From Actinomycetota bacterium (GTDB lineage Bacteria; Actinomycetota; Thermoleophilia; Gaiellales; Gaiellaceae), in assembly GCA_013816245.1 (NCBI GenBank), contig JACDEU010000003.1, positions 58,411-122,410 on the forward strand: a stretch of 64,000 bases of DNA, written 5' to 3'. Both the position numbers and the translations under genes were made by a program. A model generated the notes under the pieces. The model was not told the origin of the DNA. It saw only the letters and a program-made list of their open reading frames with translations, and made no database searches. Positions 25,649-33,115 of the stretch are shown here, piece by piece (the stretch's first letter is position 1; each line of letters starts with the position of its first letter).

Positions 25649-26127
25649 ATCGTCTTGAACTGTTCGTACGGCTGCCGGCAGCTTGCGCAGTAGCGGAGCG
25701 AGCGGCACGGCGTCGGGCCGAAGATGTTCTCCAGGCGGGTCTCGCTCGAGCCGCAGTACGGGCAGCGGTGGGCGTTGCTTTGCAGCTGCACGAGTGTCGG
25801 TGCGGCGGTTCCGCGCGGTGACGGTGGCGCGAAGCCCGAAGCCCGCAGCTTCTCGCGGCCCTCTGCGGTGATCCGGTCGGTCGACCACGAGTCGTCCAGC
25901 AGGACCTGAATCTCCGGTTCTGCGCCAAGGGCGCGGATCGAATCGGCCATCGCGTCGCGCATCACCTCGAGGGCGGGGCACCCGAGGAACGTGGGGGTGA
26001 AATCGACGCGCACTCGCCGGTCGTCGATGTCGACGCCGCGCACGACGCCGAGGTCGACCAGCGAGATGACGGGGATCTCAGGATCTGGGATCTCGGCCAG
26101 CGCGTCCCACACCTGCGCTTCGGTCAC
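25645..26127 (-). CDS. paaD: Phenylacetyl-CoA epoxidase maturation subunit PaaD
   Basis: A 160-residue protein with the MIP18/SufT-like domain (VWDALAEIPDPEIPVISLVDLG and FLGCPALEVM). A C-terminal zinc-ribbon, CPYCGSSETRLEN through RYCASC, is characteristic of PaaD. It is thought to help insert iron into the epoxidase or assemble its Fe-S reductase. The start is GTG 26127, overlapping the paaC stop as GTGA; a second GTG lies one codon upstream. Confidence 0.92.
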   Translation of the reverse strand: MTEAQVWDALAEIPDPEIPVISLVDLGVVRGVDIDDRRVRVDFTPTFLGCPALEVMRDAMADSIRALGAEPEIQVLLDDSWSTDRITAEGREKLRASGFAPPSPRGTAAPTLVQLQSNAHRCPYCGSSETRLENIFGPTPCRSLRYCASCRQPYEQFKTI

Positions 26128-26717
26128 CACGTCGTGCCGACCGGCTGCGAGCGGCGCACCATCGTCATCTCCTCCCAGAGGTCCGTCAGCTCCGGGGTGT
26201 GCTCGCCGCGCTTCGTGGAATCCAGGAGCGTCTCCGCCTGCGGCCGCAGCTTCTCCAGCGCCTCGATGAAGCGTGGCTCGTCCTGCAGCCGGTCGAACCA
26301 CATCTGCGCATGGATGCGGTGGTATGCCTCTTCGCGGTCGATCTTCGCGGCGAGCCCGGCGATCTCCGGATCGTCCAACTGCTTCAACTGCTCGAGCCGC
26401 TTCGCGTCGGCTTCCTCGTAGAGGTAGTGACGCGCGATCGTCTCCGCCCAGTCCATGAGACGCAGCTCGACGAGCGGTGCACACCGGTACTCGTCGGGCG
26501 AGCGGTCGAACGCGAGCGCGTCGGCAGTCGTCCCTTGCGCGCGCGCGACGAGCTCGTAGAGGGCGCGCGCATGACCGATCTCGTTCTGCGCGATCGACGA
26601 GAAGGCGACGTCCTCTTCCAGCAGCGGCGCGACGCCGGTCCACTCGGAGTCGCGCCAGCCGAGGATCAGCTCATCGTCAGCGATCTCTAAAAGGGTTCTC
26701 TGTACCTCTTCATTCAT
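26124..26717 (-). CDS. paaC: Phenylacetyl-CoA epoxidase subunit PaaC
   Basis: A 197-residue ferritin-like subunit of the epoxidase. Helices contain DDELILGWRDSEWTG, IAQNEIGHARALYE and KIDREEAYHRIHAQMW. It is shorter than the roughly 250 residues of E. coli PaaC; the lost part is C-terminal. PaaC is the structural partner of PaaA. The ATG at 26717 has an AGAACCC stretch upstream and a 21-bp gap from paaB. Confidence 0.9.
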   Translation of the reverse strand: MNEEVQRTLLEIADDELILGWRDSEWTGVAPLLEEDVAFSSIAQNEIGHARALYELVARAQGTTADALAFDRSPDEYRCAPLVELRLMDWAETIARHYLYEEADAKRLEQLKQLDDPEIAGLAAKIDREEAYHRIHAQMWFDRLQDEPRFIEALEKLRPQAETLLDSTKRGEHTPELTDLWEEMTMVRRSQPVGTTW

Positions 26718-26738
26718 ATCTACGAGCAGAGCGAGGTC

Positions 26739-27017
26739 CTAACCCTCCCCCGCGGAAACTCGGTCACGTGCCTCCTTCAGTTTTTCCTTGAGCGGATAGC
26801 CGTCGACCCGGTGGTAGTTGCGGTTGAGCTCGTCGACGAAGTCGTCGATCTCGATCACCGCGTCGCGCGCGACGACCCACAGCGCCGTCGACTCGCCGCG
26901 CCGGCCGTACTGCTCCCGTGCATAGACATCGGCGAAGTGGTCGTCGGCAGCCTCGACCGAACCGGCGTGCTGGAGCGGCTGCCCCTTGCGTTCCTGCCTG
27001 AAGACCTCGTAAATCAC
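26739..27017 (-). CDS. paaB: Phenylacetyl-CoA epoxidase subunit PaaB
   Basis: A 92-residue protein: VIYEVFRQERKGQPLQHAGS, followed by DDHFADVYAREQYGRRGE and LWVVARDAVIEID, the classic PaaB pattern. It bridges PaaAC units in the epoxidase complex. GTG 27017 overlaps the paaA stop as GTGA. Confidence 0.93.
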   Translation of the reverse strand: MIYEVFRQERKGQPLQHAGSVEAADDHFADVYAREQYGRRGESTALWVVARDAVIEIDDFVDELNRNYHRVDGYPLKEKLKEARDRVSAGEG

Positions 27018-27907
27018 GCCGCTTCGGCGAGCACGGCCTTGCGCACCCACGCGGAGTTCTCACGCGCGGTGCGGCGTAGGTCGAGCCGTTCCTCGGTCTT
27101 CGGCCCGTGACCCGTGACGACGTGTCGCAACTCGTCCCAGTCCGGCTCGCTGTACTCCCAAATGCCCTCGTCGTTCTTACGCAGCTTCGGGTCGGGGACC
27201 GTCAGGCCGAGCTCCCAGATCTGCGGCACGTATCCGTCCAGGAACTGCTGCCGGGCCTCTTCGTTTCCCTGCGACTTGATCCGCCACACGTACATCGGGT
27301 CTTCCTCTTTGGCGATCGGGTTGCCGTGGAACTGCATCAGCGGTCCCCACCAGCGGTTCAGTGACTCCTGCACGAGCTCACGCTGGTCGCCGGTGCCGTT
27401 CATCAGCGTCAGGATCACGTCACGCCCGTGGAGGATGTGGAACGACTCCTCCCAGCAGATCTTCTTCATGATCCGTGCGTACGGCGCGTACGAGCACTTG
27501 AGCAGCGCCTTCTGCGAGATGATCGCCGCCGCATCGACGAGCCAAGCAATAACGCCGACGTCGCCCCAGGTTCTCGTCGGGTAGTGAAAGACGTTGTGGA
27601 ACTTCGCCTTGCCGCTGATGAGATCGTCGAGGCACCGTTCGCGCGGCTTGCCGAGGTCCTCGACGACGCGATAGATGAGCTGCGAGTGGCCGACCTCGTC
27701 CTGCACCTTCGCCGTGAGCGCGAGCTTGCGCTGCAGCGTGGGCGCGCGAAGGATCCATTCGCGTTCTGGAAGGACCCCCATGAGCTCCGAGTTGCCATGC
27801 ATCTCGATGAACTTGATGAGCTTGGCCCGGTAGTCGTCGGGCATCCAGTCGGTTGTCTCGACCTGGCCGCCGGATTGGACGTACTCGAGGAATTCCTGCT
27901 CGTTCAC
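27014..27907 (-). CDS. paaA: Phenylacetyl-CoA epoxidase catalytic subunit PaaA
   Basis: A 297-residue di-iron monooxygenase subunit that epoxidises the aromatic ring of phenylacetyl-CoA. The two carboxylate-His iron motifs are KVQDEVGHSQLIY and CWEESFHILHG. The GTG at 27907 has GGGAGG about 10 bases upstream. It leads a four-gene operon (A, B, C, D) controlled from the palindrome at 27926-27941. No PaaE reductase, PaaK ligase or PaaZ is in the window; these must be elsewhere. Confidence 0.95.
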   Translation of the reverse strand: MNEQEFLEYVQSGGQVETTDWMPDDYRAKLIKFIEMHGNSELMGVLPEREWILRAPTLQRKLALTAKVQDEVGHSQLIYRVVEDLGKPRERCLDDLISGKAKFHNVFHYPTRTWGDVGVIAWLVDAAAIISQKALLKCSYAPYARIMKKICWEESFHILHGRDVILTLMNGTGDQRELVQESLNRWWGPLMQFHGNPIAKEEDPMYVWRIKSQGNEEARQQFLDGYVPQIWELGLTVPDPKLRKNDEGIWEYSEPDWDELRHVVTGHGPKTEERLDLRRTARENSAWVRKAVLAEAA

Positions 27908-27925
27908 GGGTTCTCGGCCTCCCTA

Positions 27926-27941
27926 CCTAACGATCGTTAGG
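27926..27941. promoter_or_regulatory. PaaR-type operator palindrome CCTAACGATCGTTAGG
   Basis: A perfect 16-bp palindrome lies in the 46-bp gap between divergent paaA and the TetR gene. Its inner 14 bases fit the site CNAACGNNCGTTNG that I recall for Thermus PaaR, a TetR-family repressor released by phenylacetyl-CoA. Its place between both start codons suggests that the neighbouring TetR protein represses the paa operon and itself. Confidence 0.8.
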
Positions 27942-27953
27942 GTGTATTGAAGC

Positions 27954-28544
27954 ATGTCCAGCCGGAAGAGGGAGCTCACGCGCGAAGCGGCGCGGCTTTT
28001 CGCCGAGAAGGGCTACCACGGCACCTCGATCGGGGATCTGGCCGAGGCGATGGGGGTCCAGAAAGGCTCCCTCTACGCCCATATCGACTCGAAGGCCGAC
28101 CTGCTGTGGGAGGTCGCGCACGACGGGGCAGTCGCCTTTCACGCGGCCCTCGACGGAGTGCCCGACGATCTGCCTGCGACGGAGAAGATCAGGCTCGCGC
28201 TGCGCGCTCATCTCCGCGTCATTTCCGAGCAGCTCGAGATCGCGACGGTGTTCATCCGCGAATGGCGTTACCTCGAAGGTGAACGGCGCGACGAGTTCCT
28301 CGCCGAGCGCCGGCGCTACGAGGACCGCTTCCGCGCCCTCTTCCGCGAAGGTCGCGAGCTCGGCGGGCTGCGGACGGACCTCGACGACGCTACGGCCATG
28401 CTGCTGGCACTGTCGGCGGCGAACTGGGCTTACACCTGGTTGCGGCCTCAGTCCGACACGGATGAGCTTGCCGACCGCTTCTACGCCTTCTTGCTCGACG
28501 GCATGCGCGGCTACGCAACTCCCTCGAAGATTAAGCGGATTTAA
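27954..28544 (+). CDS. TetR/AcrR-family regulator, probable PaaR-like repressor of the paa operon
   Basis: A 196-residue regulator. The N-terminal helix-turn-helix reads ARLFAEKGYHGTSIGDLAEA followed by GVQKGSLYAHIDSKADLLW. The ligand domain is helical, with a TetR_C_33/PaaR-like body. It is divergent from paaA and 12 bases from the operator, the standard layout for a local repressor. The inducer would be phenylacetyl-CoA or a later CoA intermediate. ATG 27954 is the only reasonable start. Confidence 0.85.
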   Translation: MSSRKRELTREAARLFAEKGYHGTSIGDLAEAMGVQKGSLYAHIDSKADLLWEVAHDGAVAFHAALDGVPDDLPATEKIRLALRAHLRVISEQLEIATVFIREWRYLEGERRDEFLAERRRYEDRFRALFREGRELGGLRTDLDDATAMLLALSAANWAYTWLRPQSDTDELADRFYAFLLDGMRGYATPSKIKRI

Positions 28545-28572
28545 TCGCGTGAATCTGCGCGACTGAATTGCC

Positions 28573-28734
28573 GCGTTCGACTTCATCAACGCGGCGTTCG
28601 CTGCAGAAAAGGCCCGGCGTCCGGCGGCCGCGCTTCGGGACGACGCGCTCGGCCTGACTCCGGGCACGACCGAGATCCAGAAGGGAACCAAGCTGGCGGG
28701 CGCGGCAAGTTGTCCGTCCGCGACCACCCGCTAG
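28573..28734 (+). pseudogene. Possible C-terminal fragment of an acyl-CoA dehydrogenase
   Basis: An open frame without a start codon reads FDFINAAFAAEK then LGLTPGTTEIQKGTKLAG and stops at TAG 28732. GTTEIQK resembles the GTSEIQKNI tail of acyl-CoA dehydrogenases, but the following residues do not match. It could be a decayed gene end or chance. It lies between the TetR gene and a terminator. Confidence 0.25.
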
Positions 28735-28753
28735 GACTCACGCGCGGGGGATG

Positions 28754-28787
28754 AGAAGGCCCGTTTCGGCTGGCCTTCTTCGTTTAT
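28754..28787 (+). terminator. Rho-independent-type terminator
   Basis: AGAAGGCC and GGCCTTCT form an 8-bp stem around a 10-base loop, followed by TCGTTTAT. It ends transcription coming from the TetR side and insulates the lipid kinase gene, which starts 30 bases later. Confidence 0.65.
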
Positions 28788-28816
28788 CGGGACGTTCGCG
28801 TGGCATGCTCGCCGCA

Positions 28817-29704
28817 ATGAAGCGTGCCGTCCTGATCGTCAACCCGTACGCGACCAGGGTCACCGAGGAGGCGATCTCGGCGGTCGAGCGGGCGCTGATG
28901 CGTGTCGCCTACGTGCGGACGGTGCGTACGGAGGGACCGCGCCATGCCGTCGAGCTCGCACGTGAGGCCGGCGACGCCGACGCGCTGATCGTCTTTTCCG
29001 GCGACGGTGGTTTCAACGAGGCGCTGAATGGGATCGAGCGGAACGACCTGCCGCTCGGCTTCGTCCCGGGGGGCGGCACGAGCGTCCTGCCGCGTGCGCT
29101 CGGCCTGCCGCGTGACGCGGTCAGGGCGGCGGAGCAGCTGGCGGAGGCGCTTGAGGCGAATCGCGTGCGTCGTATCTCGACCGGCCGCGTCAACGACCGC
29201 CGGTTCGCCTTCGGCGCGGGGATCGGGATCGACGCGGAGGTGGTGCGGCGCATCGACGGCCGAGGTCGCTCTCCAGCCGGCGCCCGGCCCGGCGATCTCG
29301 CGTTCGTGAGCACGTTCGCGCGCATGCTCGTGGAGCACCGGGGCAGGCTCGAGCCGATGCTCGAGGTGGAGGGCTTCGGCCGTGCGGCTTTCCTGTTCGT
29401 CGCGAACGTGAACGTCTACTCGTTTCTTAAGGCAATGGCGATCAAGGCGACGCCGGAGGCTGTGTTCGAGGAGGGGCTCGACTTCCTCGCGCCGGTGTCG
29501 GTGAGGCCGCGCACACTGCCGCCGCTACTGTACGCCCTCGCCACGGGGCGGCCCGCGCGCAACGCCCTGCGCGGCCACGACCTCGACCGGATCGAGGTGA
29601 GGACGGACCTGCCGCTGCCGCTTCAGGTGGACGGCGAGGATCTCGGCGACGTGACGGAGGCGGTCTTCGAGGCCGAGCGCGGGTCGATCTCGGTGCTCTC
29701 GTGA
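28817..29704 (+). CDS. Diacylglycerol kinase-family lipid kinase
   Basis: A 295-residue protein with the DAGK catalytic domain: AVLIVNPYATR at the N terminus, VFSGDGGFNEALNGI (nucleotide-binding GGDGTxNE loop, here GDGGFNE) and PLGFVPGGGTSVLPRALG. The C-terminal half includes LPLPLQVDGEDLG, the DGE motif of the family. It phosphorylates diacylglycerol or a related lipid at the membrane. ATG 28817 is preferred because it begins the conserved strand; ATG 28805 is also possible. Confidence 0.87.
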   Translation: MKRAVLIVNPYATRVTEEAISAVERALMRVAYVRTVRTEGPRHAVELAREAGDADALIVFSGDGGFNEALNGIERNDLPLGFVPGGGTSVLPRALGLPRDAVRAAEQLAEALEANRVRRISTGRVNDRRFAFGAGIGIDAEVVRRIDGRGRSPAGARPGDLAFVSTFARMLVEHRGRLEPMLEVEGFGRAAFLFVANVNVYSFLKAMAIKATPEAVFEEGLDFLAPVSVRPRTLPPLLYALATGRPARNALRGHDLDRIEVRTDLPLPLQVDGEDLGDVTEAVFEAERGSISVLS

Positions 29705-29734
29705 AGCTCCTGCTCGGCTAGAGTCGCGCCTGCA

Positions 29735-30799
29735 ATGGCGCAGGTTCTTCCTGCCGAGCGCGACCTGCGGCGCGTGATCGGCGACGTGGACGGCGCGGGC
29801 GATCGCGAGGTCGAGGGCCTGGGTGAGCAGCAGCTCCTCGACATCTATCGCTCTCTCATCAGGCTGCGCACCTACGACGAGCGTTCGGTCGTCTACCACC
29901 GGCAGGGGCGCATCGGCACCTACGCGATCTTCTGGAACCACGAAGCGATGCAGGCGGGCGCGTTCCATGCGCTCGAGGACGACGACTGGATCTTTCCGTC
30001 TTACCGGGAATCCGCGATCGGGCTGCTTCGCGGCATGCCGCCGGAGACGGTGCTCTCGTGGTGGCGCGGACATCCGGCGGGCTGGTGGAATCCCGAGGAC
30101 TACCGTCTCGCTTCGATCTGCGTCCCGATCGCGACGCACATTCCGCACGCGGCGGGGCTTGCCTGGGGAAAGAAGCTGAAGGGTGAGCGCGCTTGCGCGA
30201 TCGCCTTCTTCGGCGACGGCGCGACTTCCGAGGGTGCGTTCCACGAAGGCGCGAATTTCGCAGGCGTCACGGGTGCGCCGTTGGTCCTCTTCTGCAACAA
30301 CAACGGCTGGGCGATCTCCACACCGGTCGAGGCGCAGACCCGTGCGCAGACACTTGCCGACAAGGCGGTCGGCTACGGCATGCCGGGACTGCGCGTGGAC
30401 GGAACCGACGTCCTCGCCTGTTACGAGGCGACGCGCGAGGCTGTGGTGCGTGCTCGCCGCGGCGAAGGGCCGACATTCATCGAAGCGGTCTCCTACCGGG
30501 TCGCGCCGCACGCGACTGCCGACGATCCGAGCGCGTACATCGACCTCGAGCGCGTCGAGGAGGAGAAGAAGCGCGAGTGTGTTGGCCGCTTCGAGGGCTA
30601 TCTGCTTCGCGCCGGGATCCTGCACGACGATCTCGTGGCGTCGATTCTCGCCCAGGCCGCGGACGAGATGCGCGAGGGCATCAAGAAGGCGGAAGCCGAG
30701 CCTGCCGCCGACGTCGAGCTGTTGTTCTCGAACGCGCTCGTCGATCCGCCCGCGTCGTTCGGATCCGATCTCGCCGAGCTGCGAGGCACGCTTGGCTGA
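29735..30799 (+). CDS. 2-oxoacid dehydrogenase E1 component, alpha subunit
   Basis: A 354-residue thiamine-diphosphate enzyme subunit. The TPP motif GDGATSEGAFHEGANFAGV through CNNNGWAIS is clear. FPSYRESAIGLLRGMP and VSYRVAPHATADDP are typical of the branched-chain/pyruvate E1 alpha group, the latter being the phosphorylation-loop region. With E1 beta and E2 it forms a 2-oxoacid dehydrogenase. Branched-chain substrates seem as likely as pyruvate. E1 beta overlaps its end by 8 bases. Confidence 0.92.
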   Translation: MAQVLPAERDLRRVIGDVDGAGDREVEGLGEQQLLDIYRSLIRLRTYDERSVVYHRQGRIGTYAIFWNHEAMQAGAFHALEDDDWIFPSYRESAIGLLRGMPPETVLSWWRGHPAGWWNPEDYRLASICVPIATHIPHAAGLAWGKKLKGERACAIAFFGDGATSEGAFHEGANFAGVTGAPLVLFCNNNGWAISTPVEAQTRAQTLADKAVGYGMPGLRVDGTDVLACYEATREAVVRARRGEGPTFIEAVSYRVAPHATADDPSAYIDLERVEEEKKRECVGRFEGYLLRAGILHDDLVASILAQAADEMREGIKKAEAEPAADVELLFSNALVDPPASFGSDLAELRGTLG

Positions 30800-31763
30800 G
30801 CGGTCCATCGTCGAGGCGATCAACGACTGCTTCCACGTCGAGCTCGAGCGCGATGCGTCGGTGATGGTGATGGGCGAAGACGTCGGGCGCGCCGGCGGAG
30901 TCTTCCGCGCGACGGCTGGGCTGCGCGATCGTTTCGGTCCGGATCGATGCTTTGACACGCCGCTCGCCGAAGCGGGCATCCTGGGCGCGGCTGTCGGGCT
31001 ATGCATGGCGGGCTGGCGTCCCGTGTGCGAGATGCAGTACGACGCCTTCTCGTATCCCTGCCTGGACCAGCTGATCACGCACGTCGGGCGCTACCGGTGG
31101 CGGACCGGCGGAAAGATGGAGTTTCCCATCGTGGTACGGATGCCGTACGGGGGTGGCGTGCGCGCGCCCGAGCTGCACGACGACTCGCCAGAGACGTATT
31201 ACGTGCACACGCCTGGCGTGAAGGTCGCGATCCCGTCGACCCCTGCCGATGCGAAGGGTCTGCTCGCGGCGGCGATTCGCGATCCCGACCCGGTGGTGAT
31301 CCTCGAGCCGAAGCTCCATTACCGCACGACGAAGGGCGAGGTGCCGGATGGCGAGCACGTCGTGCCGCTCGGCAAGGCGCGCCTTGCCCGCGAGGGCGAC
31401 GACGTGTCGCTCGTCGCGTACGGCTCGATGGTCGCGGTCTGCGAGGCGGCTGCAGACGTGCTCGACGACGTCTCCGTCGAGATTCTCGACATTCGCTCGC
31501 TGAAGCCGCTCGACGAGGAAGCGCTGCTCGCGTCGGCCGCGAAGACCGGCCGTGCCGTGATCGTGCAGGAGGCGCCGCGCACGTGCGGGTTCGCCGCCGA
31601 GCTCGCTGCGATCCTCGCGGAGAAGGCGATGCTCGACCTACGCGGCCCCGTCCTCCGCGTCACGGGCTATGACGTTCCCTATCCATACTGGCAGATCGAG
31701 GACGCCTACATGCCTTCGCCCGAGCGTGTCGTCGCCGCGGTGCGTCGCTTGCTCGAGTTCTAG
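30792..31763 (+). CDS. 2-oxoacid dehydrogenase E1 component, beta subunit
   Basis: A 323-residue transketolase-like beta subunit. MVMGEDVGRAGGVFRATAGL and DTPLAEAGILGAAVGLCMAG are E1 beta hallmarks, and RMPYGGGVRAPELHDDSPE and VILEPKLHYR follow. The start is TTG 30792, inside the end of the alpha gene, giving LAERSIVEAINDCF, the expected first helix. It acts as a heterotetramer with the alpha subunit. Confidence 0.92.
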   Translation: MAERSIVEAINDCFHVELERDASVMVMGEDVGRAGGVFRATAGLRDRFGPDRCFDTPLAEAGILGAAVGLCMAGWRPVCEMQYDAFSYPCLDQLITHVGRYRWRTGGKMEFPIVVRMPYGGGVRAPELHDDSPETYYVHTPGVKVAIPSTPADAKGLLAAAIRDPDPVVILEPKLHYRTTKGEVPDGEHVVPLGKARLAREGDDVSLVAYGSMVAVCEAAADVLDDVSVEILDIRSLKPLDEEALLASAAKTGRAVIVQEAPRTCGFAAELAAILAEKAMLDLRGPVLRVTGYDVPYPYWQIEDAYMPSPERVVAAVRRLLEF

Positions 31764-31776
31764 GAAGGCCCTCCGC

Positions 31777-32199
31777 GTGACGGAACGAGGCAGGAGCCCG
31801 CGACTACGGCTCTGGCTCGAACGAGCGCGTGACGGGTACCGGTTGCGCGATGCTGCCACACATGAGCTCGTGCGCACCGACGATCCGCGCATTCGCGTGA
31901 TCAAGGTCGCGGGAGTGTCCTACCGTCTGGACGCCCTGCAGGACGGCGCCTTCGCTCCCGGCCGGCGGCTCGCGCTCGTGCCCGAGCCCGACAACGAGCA
32001 CGATCCGAATGCCGTCGGAGTGTGGGATGACGAGCGTCGCTTGCAGGCCGGCTATGTGCCCGCGGACGCCGCGCGAGACCTCACGGCCGAGAACTGGCAG
32101 GCGATCTCGCTCCACGAGTTCTTCGACGGCGGCGGGCGCGCCGGGCTCCGTGTCCTGCTCGCACTCCGCGACGCCTGGATCGGGCTCCCGCGCCGGTGA
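31777..32199 (+). CDS. HIRAN-domain protein
   Basis: A 140-residue protein. The central segment RVIKVAGVSYRLDALQ followed by LALVPEPDNEHDPNAVGVW and AGYVPADAARDL is the HIRAN fold, an OB-like domain that binds DNA ends in helicases such as HLTF but also occurs alone in bacteria. GTG 31777 has AGGAAGG 10 bases upstream. Its stop overlaps the acetamidase start as GTGA. Why it lies inside a 2-oxoacid dehydrogenase operon is not evident. Confidence 0.8.
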   Translation: MTERGRSPRLRLWLERARDGYRLRDAATHELVRTDDPRIRVIKVAGVSYRLDALQDGAFAPGRRLALVPEPDNEHDPNAVGVWDDERRLQAGYVPADAARDLTAENWQAISLHEFFDGGGRAGLRVLLALRDAWIGLPRR

Positions 32200-33113
32200 T
32201 CCACGAGATCCCGCTCGAGCGGCGCACCCTCCACGGCCACTTCTCGAAAGACCTGCCGCCGATCCTGACGATCGACAGTGGTGACACGGTCGCGTTCGCG
32301 TGCCTCGACGCCGGCTGGCATGTGACGCCCACCGACAAGTTCGAGCCGCGCGACGCCGGGCTCGACGACGGCCATGCGCTGATCGGGCCGATCGAGATCC
32401 GCGGCGCGAAAGTAGGACAGACGCTCGAAGTATGGATCGACGAGGTCCGTGTCGGCCCCTGGGGTGCGACGTTCGCCGCAGGCTGGCCGACGCCGCTGAA
32501 CGACTACCTCGGCCTCGGAGAGGGTGAGACCTGCGTGCTGCGCTGGACTCTCGACGCAGCTGCGGGGACGGGTCGCGACGAGCAGGGACGCGAGGTCGAC
32601 CTCCGGCCGTTCGCAGGCGTGCTCGGGATGCCTCCGTCCGAGCCGGGCGTGTATCCGACCGGCCCACCGCGGCCCTGCGGCGGCAACATCGACTGCACCG
32701 AGCTCGTCGCAGGCACGAGGCTTTTCCTGCCGATTCCCGTCGAGGGTGCGTTTTTCTCGGCCGGAGACGGCCACGCGCGACAGGGCGACGGCGAGGTCTC
32801 GCAGACCGCGATCGAGTGCGGTCTCGATCGTCTGCAGCTGACGTTGTGTATCAAGGACGAACCGCAACTGGACACGCCGGTTGCCTGGACTCCGGAGGCA
32901 TGGCTGACGCTCGGATTCGACGAAGATCTCGACACCGCCGCGGCAATCGCGACGAGGGCGATGCTCGACCTGATGGAGCGTGAGCTCGAGCTGAAACGCC
33001 GCGAGGCGCTCGGGTTCGCCAGCGTCGTCGTCGACCTGCGGGTGACGCAGGTCGTGAACGGCGTCCAGGGTGTGCACGCCGTCCTTCGGCACGACGCGAT
33101 AAGAATGGCCTGA
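32196..33113 (+). CDS. Acetamidase/formamidase family protein
   Basis: A 305-residue FmdA/AmdA-family amidase. It has WHVTPTDKFEPR near the N terminus, GPIEIRGAKVGQTLEVWI and the conserved CGGNIDCTELVAGTRLFLPI followed by FFSAGDGHARQGDGE, which holds the metal and substrate residues. It hydrolyses short amides such as formamide or acetamide. It sits between the E1 and E2 genes, two bases before E2, so co-transcription with the dehydrogenase is likely although the metabolic link is not obvious. Confidence 0.88.
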   Translation: MIHEIPLERRTLHGHFSKDLPPILTIDSGDTVAFACLDAGWHVTPTDKFEPRDAGLDDGHALIGPIEIRGAKVGQTLEVWIDEVRVGPWGATFAAGWPTPLNDYLGLGEGETCVLRWTLDAAAGTGRDEQGREVDLRPFAGVLGMPPSEPGVYPTGPPRPCGGNIDCTELVAGTRLFLPIPVEGAFFSAGDGHARQGDGEVSQTAIECGLDRLQLTLCIKDEPQLDTPVAWTPEAWLTLGFDEDLDTAAAIATRAMLDLMERELELKRREALGFASVVVDLRVTQVVNGVQGVHAVLRHDAIRMA

Positions 33114-33115
33114 CC

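Noticed and set aside
25391..25981. Longer frame leading into the selenoprotein from upstream
   Set aside because: The upstream part is antisense to the pseudogene and paaD and has no Rdx resemblance; GTG 25390 is the natural start.
28545..28753. Small non-coding RNA gene before the terminator at 28754
   Set aside because: The terminator is convincing, but no promoter could be recognised and the sequence looks partly like coding remnant.
29525..31078. 517-residue open frame on the minus strand
   Set aside because: It lies antisense to the lipid kinase and E1 genes, is Arg/Asp-rich with no fold pattern, and is explained by GC-biased codon shadowing.
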